Position numbers and translations under genes: made by a program
The notes under the pieces: model-generated
What the model was told of the DNA's origin: nothing
What the model saw: only the letters and a program-made list of their open reading frames with translations
The model's database searches: none
Source: Candidatus Bathyarchaeota archaeon
GTDB taxonomy: Archaea; Thermoproteota; Bathyarchaeia; TCS64
DNA: 64,000 nucleotides
NCBI GenBank assembly: GCA_026014875.1
Contig: JAOZHO010000005.1
Span: 1-64,000, forward strand
Direction: 5' to 3'
In this document: positions 26,050-33,184 of the stretch, in pieces
How positions within the stretch are numbered: the stretch's first letter is position 1
Layout of the letters: each line of letters begins with the position of its first letter

Positions 26050-26061
26050 TTTACCGGTAAA
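26050..26061. repeat. 12-bp palindrome just after tRNA-Gly
   Basis: TTTACCGGTAAA is a perfect inverted repeat beginning 1 nt after the encoded CCA. It may be part of a tRNA 3' processing or termination signal, or a remnant of an integration site. No second copy was found nearby. Confidence 0.4.
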
Positions 26062-26146
26062 ACTTGAGATAAAAAGGTGTTTAGTGGATTAACTTGGATG
26101 TTTTTCGGGTTTATTTCGTCTACTCCTCCTCTCTCCTTCTTTCCCC

Positions 26147-26502
26147 TCACATGTTCACCCGCATATTGTAGAGCGATACCTTGGCCACCAGTTCCTTCCA
26201 GATGCAGTCCATACTCCTGGCTAGGCTGCGCTTCCGGAGGCCCTAGTCGCCCTGGGGTAGCTGGGGTATGAGTTTGTGGAGGCTGCGGGTGAATCCTTCT
26301 AGCTGGCGGTAGGGTACGCTGTAGAGTATCTGAAGGCGATGAGGAAATGGATTTAGGTGGGAGTGGGCTTGTAGGGATGACTCTCTTTTCCGTGGTTCAT
26401 GGCGTCGAGTTCTGCTTGGCAGTTCTCTACTAAGCTTAGTTCTAGTATGCGTTCTCCTCTCCTGATGAGGCGTTCGTCCGTATCTCTCCAGTTGATGGCC
26501 AT
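26147..26502 (-). pseudogene. Decayed transposase with internal deletion
   Basis: On the minus strand from ATG 26502 the sequence reads INWRDTDERLIRRGERILEL and KPTPT, then a stop; after a frame change, YRQLEGFTRSLHKLIPQLPQ, a stop, GLRKRSLA, and finally KELVAKVSLYNMRVNM before the natural stop at 26147. These are the N-terminal and extreme C-terminal parts of an archaeal IS5-like DDE transposase, so the catalytic core has been deleted and stops and a frameshift have accumulated. No terminal inverted repeats were identified. The remnant lies between tRNA-Gly and the Hdr operon and explains the 540-nt gap there. Confidence 0.75.
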
Positions 26503-26561
26503 GAGGATACTATTAACATAAACGCGAAATAAACATAAAGATAATCCATAAAGCAGTTAAT

Positions 26562-26571
26562 ACTATAAAAA
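26562..26571 (+). promoter_or_regulatory. TATA-like box before the Hdr-Mvh gene cluster
   Basis: ACTATAAAAA precedes the first hdrC by about 28 nt, predicting transcription start at or next to the start codon. A second A/T run (ATAAACATAAAG, about 26529-26540) would give a leader including the GAGGAG site at 26583-26588. Confidence 0.45.
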
Positions 26572-26594
26572 GAGGTATTCATGAGGAGATGTGT

Positions 26595-27071
26595 ATGGTA
26601 TCCTCCAAAGAGCTGCTTAAGGAACTGCTAACCGACGAGAAGCTAGGATACTGCCAGAGCTGTGGTTCATGTTCGGCTAGCTGTCCAATGACTAGGGTTA
26701 TCCCCGAGAAGTATAACCCGCGCACACTTCTCCAGAAAATCCACCTGGACCCTGACGGGATGTCTGAGAAAGAGGAGCTATGGCTCTGTGCATGGTGTTA
26801 CAGGTGCACCGAGCGATGCCCTCAAGGAATCCAGCCAACGGAGATCTTCCTCCTTACGAGGAACTTCGCCGCTGAGAAAGGCATGATTCCCGCTAACCCC
26901 CGGCGCATCATAAAGGAGATAATGAACTCAGGCAGATCCATGCCTTATGGTGAGTTCATAGACGAGCTCCGCGAAGACTATGGGCTTCCACCGATTGGGG
27001 AGGTACCCGCCAAGGTGTTGGAGGAGCAGAGGAAGATAGTCGGTGAAGAGTTCTTGGAGGTGGTGAAGTGA
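26595..27071 (+). CDS. hdrC: Heterodisulfide reductase subunit C homologue (HdrC-1)
   Basis: Small ferredoxin-like subunit with two [4Fe-4S] clusters that wires electrons from HdrA to HdrB. The 158-residue product shows CQSCGSCSASCP (about 20-31) and CAWCYRCTERCP (about 66-77), the two CxxCxxCxxxCP motifs of HdrC. An ATG two codons earlier (26589) directly abuts the GAGGAG site; ATG 26595 has a workable spacing and is preferred. The C-terminal third is helical and charged. Its GTGA overlap with the next gene couples it to HdrB-1. First gene of the 14-gene cluster. Confidence 0.92.
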   Translation: MVSSKELLKELLTDEKLGYCQSCGSCSASCPMTRVIPEKYNPRTLLQKIHLDPDGMSEKEELWLCAWCYRCTERCPQGIQPTEIFLLTRNFAAEKGMIPANPRRIIKEIMNSGRSMPYGEFIDELREDYGLPPIGEVPAKVLEEQRKIVGEEFLEVVK

Positions 27072-27955
27072 CGTCCTTAGAGTACGCTCTGTTTCCAGGC
27101 TGCGTAGCCTCGGTGAGGGAGTTCGGGTACGAGTTGGCCATCCGGAACGTGTTCAAGGCCCTAGACATCAAACTGAGAAAGGTAGAGGACTTTAGTTGCT
27201 GTCAGCCAGCGTGTCTGGTCCACAGCATCGACTACGTTAAAGGCCTCGCTTTGACGTCAAGGAACCTGGCGGTAGCTGAGGAGACCGGCCTACCCATGCT
27301 GACGCTGTGCTCCAGCTGTTACGGCAACCTCTCTCGCGCCAAGCACCTGCTAGACCATAACAGTGACCTCAAGGACGAGGTTAACGACCTCCTAGCTAAG
27401 GCTGGCCGTACGTATAGGGGCGACGTCAAGATCGAGCACGTGGTCACAGTTCTCCATGACGAGTCCATGCTTCCCATTTTAGAGAAGAAGATCTCGAATC
27501 CACTGAGCAAATTGAAGGCCGCCCCCTTCTACGGGTGCCACATCTTCATGCCAGCGAAGTACTCCAAGTTCGACGATCCAGAGTTCCCCCACAAACTCGA
27601 CGATCTGATAGAGATCACTGGAGCCGAGTCCTTGGACTACAACGAGAAGACGAGCTGCTGCATCGGGTGCGGCTCGTTCTTCGGCGAGGTCTCCGAGGAG
27701 GCTTCGGTGTTGCTTTCAGAGATGATAATTGGCAGCGCGAAGGAGAAGGGGGCCGACTGCATCGTCACTACTTGTCCCTTCTGCATCATGCAGCTGGAGA
27801 TAGGGCAGATCAAACTACGTGAGCAGGGAAAGGATTTTGGGGTTCCGGTGATACACTACGTCGACCTTCTGGGACTTTCCATGGGGTTTAAGCCTGACGA
27901 GCTTGGGTTTGACCTGCGAAGAATAAACATGGAGCCGGTGGTTTCACGACTCTAG
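27068..27955 (+). CDS. hdrB: Heterodisulfide reductase subunit B homologue (HdrB-1), atypical CCG motifs
   Basis: Catalytic-type subunit binding noncubane [4Fe-4S] clusters in methanogen HdrB. The 295-residue protein has both Cys-rich repeats, but altered: the first reads FSCCQPACL with CSSC 37 residues later, and the second SCCIGCGSFF then TTCPFC. The canonical motif is CCG, so Gly is replaced by Gln in the first and Ile in the second. GTG start overlaps the HdrC-1 stop (GTGA). A 49-nt gap follows, containing a TTAAAC stretch at about 27984 that could serve as an internal promoter for the next pair. The acceptor may differ from CoB-S-S-CoM. Confidence 0.9.
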   Translation: MTSLEYALFPGCVASVREFGYELAIRNVFKALDIKLRKVEDFSCCQPACLVHSIDYVKGLALTSRNLAVAEETGLPMLTLCSSCYGNLSRAKHLLDHNSDLKDEVNDLLAKAGRTYRGDVKIEHVVTVLHDESMLPILEKKISNPLSKLKAAPFYGCHIFMPAKYSKFDDPEFPHKLDDLIEITGAESLDYNEKTSCCIGCGSFFGEVSEEASVLLSEMIIGSAKEKGADCIVTTCPFCIMQLEIGQIKLREQGKDFGVPVIHYVDLLGLSMGFKPDELGFDLRRINMEPVVSRL

Positions 27956-28004
27956 AGTATATCTTCAACCCAATCAAAAAGGTCTTAAACATATTGGACA
28001 GCGT

Positions 28005-28535
28005 ATGGTGATACGTTTGAGCTCGGATGTAGATCAGAGACAAGTTGAATTCATCTCCCTCATGCTGCAGAAGTCGGTCGGAGGGATGCACGCTGAGGTA
28101 TGTGATCAGTGTGGCAAGTGTTCCTCTGCCTGCCCTGTGTCTAAGGAGATAGAGGGCTTCAACCCACGCCAGCTGATAGCGAGGGTGGCCTTGGGGAAGA
28201 TAGATGAGCTTCTTGCAGATGAGGCTATCTGGACTTGTACAACCTGCCTGAAGTGCAGGGAGAGGTGCCCCGAGGAGATCTCGCCATACGACGTCATCCT
28301 CGTGCTGAGGAACTTGGCTTACCGCGCCGGCCTCAACTACCCCGGTGTGTACGACGACTTCATCAACGGCATACTGGAGCGTGGCTTCATATCTGAGCCT
28401 CAGGAGGTCAGGGCACGCGGGGGCGGGAGGCTGAGCCGTGAGGCTCTAGGGCTCCCCGGAGTCAACGGCCCCAAGGATATGGCCGTTTTTAGGGGCATCG
28501 TCGAGAAGATAATCGAGGCAGGTAAAGGCAATTGA
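28005..28535 (+). CDS. hdrC: Heterodisulfide reductase subunit C homologue (HdrC-2)
   Basis: Second HdrC in the cluster, 176 residues. Ferredoxin motifs: CDQCGKCSSACP (about 35-46) and CTTCLKCRERCP (about 77-88). The C-terminal region contains an extra Arg/Gly-rich stretch (RARGGGRLSREALGLPG) missing in HdrC-1. ATG 28005 is the first good start; no strong ribosome site is evident, consistent with a leaderless message from the TTAAAC box about 20 nt upstream. The stop overlaps the TTG start of HdrB-2 (TTGA). Confidence 0.92.
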   Translation: MVIRLSSDVDQRQVEFISLMLQKSVGGMHAEVCDQCGKCSSACPVSKEIEGFNPRQLIARVALGKIDELLADEAIWTCTTCLKCRERCPEEISPYDVILVLRNLAYRAGLNYPGVYDDFINGILERGFISEPQEVRARGGGRLSREALGLPGVNGPKDMAVFRGIVEKIIEAGKGN

Positions 28536-29416
28536 AGTACGCGTTATATCTTGGATGCACCATCCAGTCGGACCAGTACGGGTTCGAGGCTTCCGTGAGG
28601 GAGACCCTGCCGAAGCTAGACGTGGAGCTGGTCGACATGGAAGACACAAGCTGCTGCGGCTTCCCGGCGCTAAGCAGCGTCTCCGTGACTGGATGGCACT
28701 ATCTATCAGCCAGGAACTTGGCGATAACCGAGAAGATGGGGCTAGACGTTCTCCCCCTCTGCAACGGCTGCCACCTTTCCTTCATAGAGACTATTCACGC
28801 GTTGGAGGAGGACCCCAGGCTGAAGGAGATAGTAAACAGGAACCTCGAGAAGGAGGGTTTGCGTTACGAGGGAACCGCTAAGGTTGTTCACCTCATCGAG
28901 GTCCTTCATGACGCAGTGGGGAAAGAGGGCATAAGTGAAAAAGTGAAGAAGCGGCTGGAAGGCGTCAAGCTGGCGGCTCACCCCGGCTGCCACGCAATAA
29001 GACCCAGCGACCTGCAGAAGGTGGACGACGCCGAGAACCCGCAGAAGCTGGACACCCTAATCAAGGCCCTCGGCGCCGAAACATTCGATTACCCCGAGAA
29101 GATAGACTGCTGTGGCTCACAGCTAGCCGTCTCGTCGGGCAGGAGCACCCTGAGGATCGCGGGTGAGAAGCTTCAGGCGGTCCAGTCCTACGGCTTCGAA
29201 GGGCTCGTCACCACGTGCCCCTTCTGCTTCAAGATGTACGATAGCAGACAGAGGGCGATAAGGGGGGCCATGAGGGACCGCTCAATTGAGGTTCCTGTCT
29301 TCTACTACACCCAGATCCTTGGGCTCGCATTGGGCTCCTCGCCTGAAAAGCTGGGGCTACAGATGAACCAGAGCCCGGTGGATGACATCGTCAATAAAAT
29401 CCTAGGAGACGATTAG
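28532..29416 (+). CDS. hdrB: Heterodisulfide reductase subunit B homologue (HdrB-2)
   Basis: Second HdrB, 294 residues from TTG 28532. The CCG motifs are canonical: GCT at residue 9, TSCCGFPA at about 45, CNGC at about 80; then GCHA, DCCGSQLA (about 195) and TTCPFC. It therefore can hold the full pair of noncubane clusters, unlike the two other copies, which depart in one or both repeats. Coupled to HdrC-2 by TTGA overlap and 2 nt ahead of the split HdrA gene. This pair with the split HdrA and MvhD-1 forms one self-contained module. Confidence 0.93.
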   Translation: MKYALYLGCTIQSDQYGFEASVRETLPKLDVELVDMEDTSCCGFPALSSVSVTGWHYLSARNLAITEKMGLDVLPLCNGCHLSFIETIHALEEDPRLKEIVNRNLEKEGLRYEGTAKVVHLIEVLHDAVGKEGISEKVKKRLEGVKLAAHPGCHAIRPSDLQKVDDAENPQKLDTLIKALGAETFDYPEKIDCCGSQLAVSSGRSTLRIAGEKLQAVQSYGFEGLVTTCPFCFKMYDSRQRAIRGAMRDRSIEVPVFYYTQILGLALGSSPEKLGLQMNQSPVDDIVNKILGDD

Positions 29417-29418
29417 CA

Positions 29419-30723
29419 TTGAGTAAACCTGTTCTAGTTATAGGCGGAGGCGTCGCTGGCATCCAGGCCGCTCTTGACCTCGCAGACCGTGGGCTCAAGG
29501 TCCACCTCGTCGAGAAGTCGCCTAGCATAGGCGGCGTGATGGCTCAGCTCGACAAGACGTTCCCCACCATGGACTGCAGCATCTGCATCCTCGCCCCGAA
29601 AATGATAGAGTGCTCCAGGCACCCCAACATCACCATTCACACCCTCAGCCAGGTCACCGGTGTGTCAGGGGGACCCGGTGACTTCAAGGTCAAGGTGATT
29701 AAGGAGCCTCGCTCCGTTGACGAGTCCAAGTGCACAGGTTGCGGCATCTGCAGCGAGAAATGCCCCGCCAAGGTAAAGGACGAGTGGCAGGAGGGCCTAA
29801 CGGAGCGGAAGGCTATCTACATAATATTCCCACAGGCGGTTCCCCTCATAGCGTGCATCGACAGGGACAACTGCCTCTACTTCCAGAAGGGCATATGTCA
29901 AATCTGCTCCAAGGTCTGCCCCGCCGGAGCCATCGACTACGAGCAGAAGGCGGAGGAGATCGACCTAGACGTCTCTTCAATAATCGTGGCGACGGGTTTC
30001 CAGGAGTACGATCCCAGCGAGCTGGGCGAGTACGGCTACGGCCGCTTCGAAGACGTCATCACGGCCAAGGAGTTCGAGCGGCTGGTTTGCGCGTCCGGCC
30101 CTACGGGGGGCCACCTGAACAGGCCCAGCGACGGGAAGATTGCCCATAGAGTCGCGTTCGTCCAGTGTGTAGGCTCCAGGAGCCACAAGAAGGGCTACCC
30201 TTACTGTAGCAGCGTTTGCTGCATGTACGCGACGAAGGAGGCCGTGCTCATCAAGGAGCACGAGCCTGCGTCCGACGTCACCATATTCTACATGGACCTC
30301 AAGGTCTTCGGCCAAGGCTTCCAGGAGTTCGTGGACCGCGCCCAGTCTCACTGGGGAGTAAAATACGTCAGGGGTCGGCCCGGCGAGATCAGGAGAAACC
30401 CTGTCACGAAGGACCTCACCATCTGGTACGAGAACACAGAAACGGGGGAGGTGGCCGAGAAGGAGGTTGACCTCGCGGTGCTCTGCACGACAATGATATC
30501 GAGACCGGAGAACAAGGAGCTCGCCGACGTCCTCGGCCTAGAGCTTGACGAGTGGGGCTTCTTCGAGTCGCTGGACCCCCTCATGAACCCAATAGAGACG
30601 AACAGGCCGGGGATATATATCTGCGGCTGCTGCCACGGCCCGAGGGACATCCCTGAGTCGGTGGCGGAGGCCAGCGGCACGGCCGCATGCGCCGCTGAGA
30701 CGGCGAGGAGGTACGGCCAATGA
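29419..30723 (+). CDS. hdrA: HdrA N-terminal-type protein (QmoA-like half of a split HdrA)
   Basis: FAD- and iron-sulfur-containing protein of 434 residues equal to residues 1-430 of the fused HdrA downstream. FAD site VIGGGVAGIQAAL (6-18) and VEKSPSIGGVM (about 31), then the HdrA hallmark TMDCSICILAPKM. Clusters: CTGCGICSEKCP (about 104) and CQICSKVCP (about 159, with an additional Cys in RDNCLYF). The C-terminal part returns to the thioredoxin-reductase fold (RPGIYICGCCHGPRDIPESV). Size and make-up resemble QmoA of sulfate reducers. TTG start, ATGA overlap with the next gene. Confidence 0.92.
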   Translation: MSKPVLVIGGGVAGIQAALDLADRGLKVHLVEKSPSIGGVMAQLDKTFPTMDCSICILAPKMIECSRHPNITIHTLSQVTGVSGGPGDFKVKVIKEPRSVDESKCTGCGICSEKCPAKVKDEWQEGLTERKAIYIIFPQAVPLIACIDRDNCLYFQKGICQICSKVCPAGAIDYEQKAEEIDLDVSSIIVATGFQEYDPSELGEYGYGRFEDVITAKEFERLVCASGPTGGHLNRPSDGKIAHRVAFVQCVGSRSHKKGYPYCSSVCCMYATKEAVLIKEHEPASDVTIFYMDLKVFGQGFQEFVDRAQSHWGVKYVRGRPGEIRRNPVTKDLTIWYENTETGEVAEKEVDLAVLCTTMISRPENKELADVLGLELDEWGFFESLDPLMNPIETNRPGIYICGCCHGPRDIPESVAEASGTAACAAETARRYGQ

Positions 30724-32408
30724 GCGAGGAGCCGCGGATAGGCGTCTTCGTATGCCACTGCGGGATCAACATCGGGGGCTACGTGGACGTCCCGAAGATA
30801 GTCGAGTACTCTATGACGCTGCCAGACGTCGTGTACGCTGAACCCAACCTGTACACCTGTTCATCTGATGGGCTCCAGAAGATCAAGGAAGCCATCGAGA
30901 AGCATAACCTGAACAGGGTCGTCGTGGCGTCGTGCACGCCTAGAACCCATGAGCCGCTTTTCCAGGGCGCCTGCGAGGAAGCCGGGCTCAACAAGTACCT
31001 CTTCGAGATGGCGAACATCCGGGATCAGTGCAGCTGGGTGCACATGCACGAGCCCGAGAAGGCGACCCAGAAGGCCAAAGACCTGGTCAGGATGGCCGTC
31101 GCGAAGGCCAGGCTGCTGACTCCCGGGGATGAGCCGGAGATCGACATCCATCCCACCGGGCTCGTGATAGGCGGCGGGGTCTCAGGGATGACCGCGGCTC
31201 TGTCTCTCATGAACCAGGGATTCAAGGTGCATCTGGTCGAGAAGGCGGATAAATTGGGAGGCGCTCTCAACGAGCTGGGCACTCTGTTCCCCACCAACGT
31301 CAAGGCAGGCGAGTTGTTGAGACCCCTGATCAAGGGCGTTGAGGAGAGCCCCGACATCGTCGTCCACCTCAACTCCGCTTTGAAGGAGGTCAAGGGCTTC
31401 CTCGGTAACTTCGAAGCCGAGATCGAGTCGAAGGAAGGCTCCGAGCGTTTCGAGGTCGGCACCGTGATCGTAGCCACGGGGGCGGACTATCTGGACCCTG
31501 TGGGCCTCTTCGGCTACGGCGAGGTTCACGGCGTCGTCACCCAGCTTGAGCTTGAGCAGAAGATGAAGGAAGGCTCCCTGGGTGACGTAAAGTCCGTCGT
31601 CATGGTTCAATGCGCGGGCTCCAGAATCGAGGAGCGGCCCTACTGCAGCAGGATATGCTGCACGGAGGCCATGAAGAACGCGTCTCTGCTCAAAGAGGAG
31701 GACCCCGACAGAGACATATACATTCTGTACCGGGACCTCCAGACCTACGGCATAGAGTACACCGAGATGGAGTGGGACGCCAAGCGGAAAGGCGTGAAGC
31801 TCGTCAAGTACGACAAGGCACGGCCCCCCGTGGTCACGCGGGGTGAGAGGGGCCCCATGGTCAAGGTCTGGGCTTCTCTCCTCAACGAGGAGCTGACCAT
31901 CGAGCCGGACCTCGTGGTGCTGTCGGCGCCCCTGGTGCCCAACCCGGACAACAAGACGCTGAGCCAGCAGCTCAAGGTGCCTCTCAACTCCGACGGCTTC
32001 TTCATGGAGGCCCATGTCAAACTGAGGCCGCTGGACTTCGCCACTGACGGCATATTCGTCTGCGGAACTGCTCACAGCCCCAAAGAGGTGGCTGAGAGCA
32101 TCAGCCAGGCCAAGGGTGCCGCGTCACGCGCCGGCATACCCATGGCCAAGGGCAGGGTCAGGGCAGCCGCCATCACCGCCGTGGTCGACGAAGACAGGTG
32201 CTGCGGCTGCGGCATCTGCATCGAGCTCTGCCCCTACAACGCCATCACCAAGGACGAGATGGGCATAGCCCGGGTCACGAGCGTCGTCTGCAAGGGATGC
32301 GGCGTCTGCGGGGCCAGCTGCCCCGAGAGGGCGATAACGATGAGACACTTCACAAACGAGCAGTTAGAGGCCCAGGGACTCGCGGCCTTGGGGAGGGTGG
32401 TTGACTGA
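30720..32408 (+). CDS. hdrA: HdrA C-terminal-type protein (QmoB-like half of a split HdrA)
   Basis: A 562-residue HdrA: the N-terminal iron-sulfur domain with VFVCHCGINIGGYVDV (about 9) and ASCTPRTHEP (about 65), the Rossmann FAD domain GLVIGGGVSGMTAAL (about 145), the inserted Cys segment AGSRIEERPYCSRICC (about 300), and two C-terminal ferredoxin motifs, CCGCGICIELCP (about 493) and CKGCGVCGASCP (about 523). HdrA is the flavin-based bifurcating centre that splits H2 electrons between ferredoxin and HdrB. The same sequence is the second half of the fused HdrA at 33181-36183. ATGA overlap with the upstream half, 1-nt overlap with MvhD-1. Confidence 0.94.
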   Translation: MSEEPRIGVFVCHCGINIGGYVDVPKIVEYSMTLPDVVYAEPNLYTCSSDGLQKIKEAIEKHNLNRVVVASCTPRTHEPLFQGACEEAGLNKYLFEMANIRDQCSWVHMHEPEKATQKAKDLVRMAVAKARLLTPGDEPEIDIHPTGLVIGGGVSGMTAALSLMNQGFKVHLVEKADKLGGALNELGTLFPTNVKAGELLRPLIKGVEESPDIVVHLNSALKEVKGFLGNFEAEIESKEGSERFEVGTVIVATGADYLDPVGLFGYGEVHGVVTQLELEQKMKEGSLGDVKSVVMVQCAGSRIEERPYCSRICCTEAMKNASLLKEEDPDRDIYILYRDLQTYGIEYTEMEWDAKRKGVKLVKYDKARPPVVTRGERGPMVKVWASLLNEELTIEPDLVVLSAPLVPNPDNKTLSQQLKVPLNSDGFFMEAHVKLRPLDFATDGIFVCGTAHSPKEVAESISQAKGAASRAGIPMAKGRVRAAAITAVVDEDRCCGCGICIELCPYNAITKDEMGIARVTSVVCKGCGVCGASCPERAITMRHFTNEQLEAQGLAALGRVVD

Positions 32409-33184
32409 TGGCGTTCGAGCCCAACATAGTCGGCTTCCTCTGCAACTGGTGTAGCTACGCGGGGGCGGATCTCGCCGGGGTTAGCAGGATCCAGTACCCG
32501 ACCAACCTCAGGGTCATCAGGGTCATGTGCAGCGGCAGGGTCGAACCCGCAGTCGTACTGAGCATCCTCGCGGAGGGTGCCGACGGAGTGATGATCACAG
32601 GCTGCCACATCGGCGACTGCCACTACATCGACGGAAACCTCCATGCGAAGAGGAAGTACGAGCTCACTAGGAGACTGGTGGAGAAGACCGGCCTCAAGAC
32701 CGGCAGGCTGAGGCTCGAATGGGTCTCCGCGGCAGAGGGGCAGAGATTCGCCGACCTCGTCAACGATTTTACCGAACAGATCAGGGAGCTGGGGCCGTCA
32801 CCCCTGTCTGGAACCACGCCCGACCTGGGCCTACTCCTGAAGGTGCGTGCGGCCAAGGCGGCTGCGGAGGGATTCAGGCTCAGGGCGCTGGTTGGGAAGG
32901 AGGAGAAGACAGTCACAGATGGGAACGTCTACGGCGAGGAAGTCACCCAGGAGGAGTGGGACAAGGTCATGACCGAATCGGTGGAGACAGAGTACTCCAG
33001 GCACAGGATTCACATCGCCCTCACGGAAGCCCCTGGATCTGTCAAGGAGCTCTCGGAGAAGCTCGGGATGGGGTCTCAGGCGGTACTGGAGCACATTGTC
33101 GCCCTGCGCCAGCTTGGCTGGGTGGACGTCCAGGAGATCCGGGGGACCTCTCCCGTCTATGTGACGATGGAGGTGCCCCAATGA
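32408..33184 (+). CDS. mvhD: MvhD-1: hydrogenase/Hdr linker iron-sulfur protein with extra C-terminal winged-helix-like domain
   Basis: The [2Fe-2S] protein that conducts electrons between the MvhAG hydrogenase and HdrA. Residues 1-135 are the MvhD domain: FLCNWCSYAGAD (10-21), VMCSGRVEP, ITGCHIGDCHYIDGN. After a linker, residues about 195-258 resemble a winged helix: IALTEAPGSVKELSEKL in the genome, a recognition-like helix MGSQAVLEHIVALRQLG, and a short wing ending VYVTMEVPQ. Ordinary MvhD, including the second copy here, is about 140 residues and has no such tail. Overlaps the fused HdrA gene by ATGA. Confidence 0.9.
   Translation: MAFEPNIVGFLCNWCSYAGADLAGVSRIQYPTNLRVIRVMCSGRVEPAVVLSILAEGADGVMITGCHIGDCHYIDGNLHAKRKYELTRRLVEKTGLKTGRLRLEWVSAAEGQRFADLVNDFTEQIRELGPSPLSGTTPDLGLLLKVRAAKAAAEGFRLRALVGKEEKTVTDGNVYGEEVTQEEWDKVMTESVETEYSRHRIHIALTEAPGSVKELSEKLGMGSQAVLEHIVALRQLGWVDVQEIRGTSPVYVTMEVPQ

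Noticed and set aside
25825-26150. Minus-strand frames across tRNA-Gly
   Set aside because: They are the usual spurious translation of tRNA antisense sequence.
32719-33180. Extended N terminus of the fused HdrA
   Set aside because: The segment is another frame of the MvhD-1 gene; HdrA similarity begins at ATG 33181.
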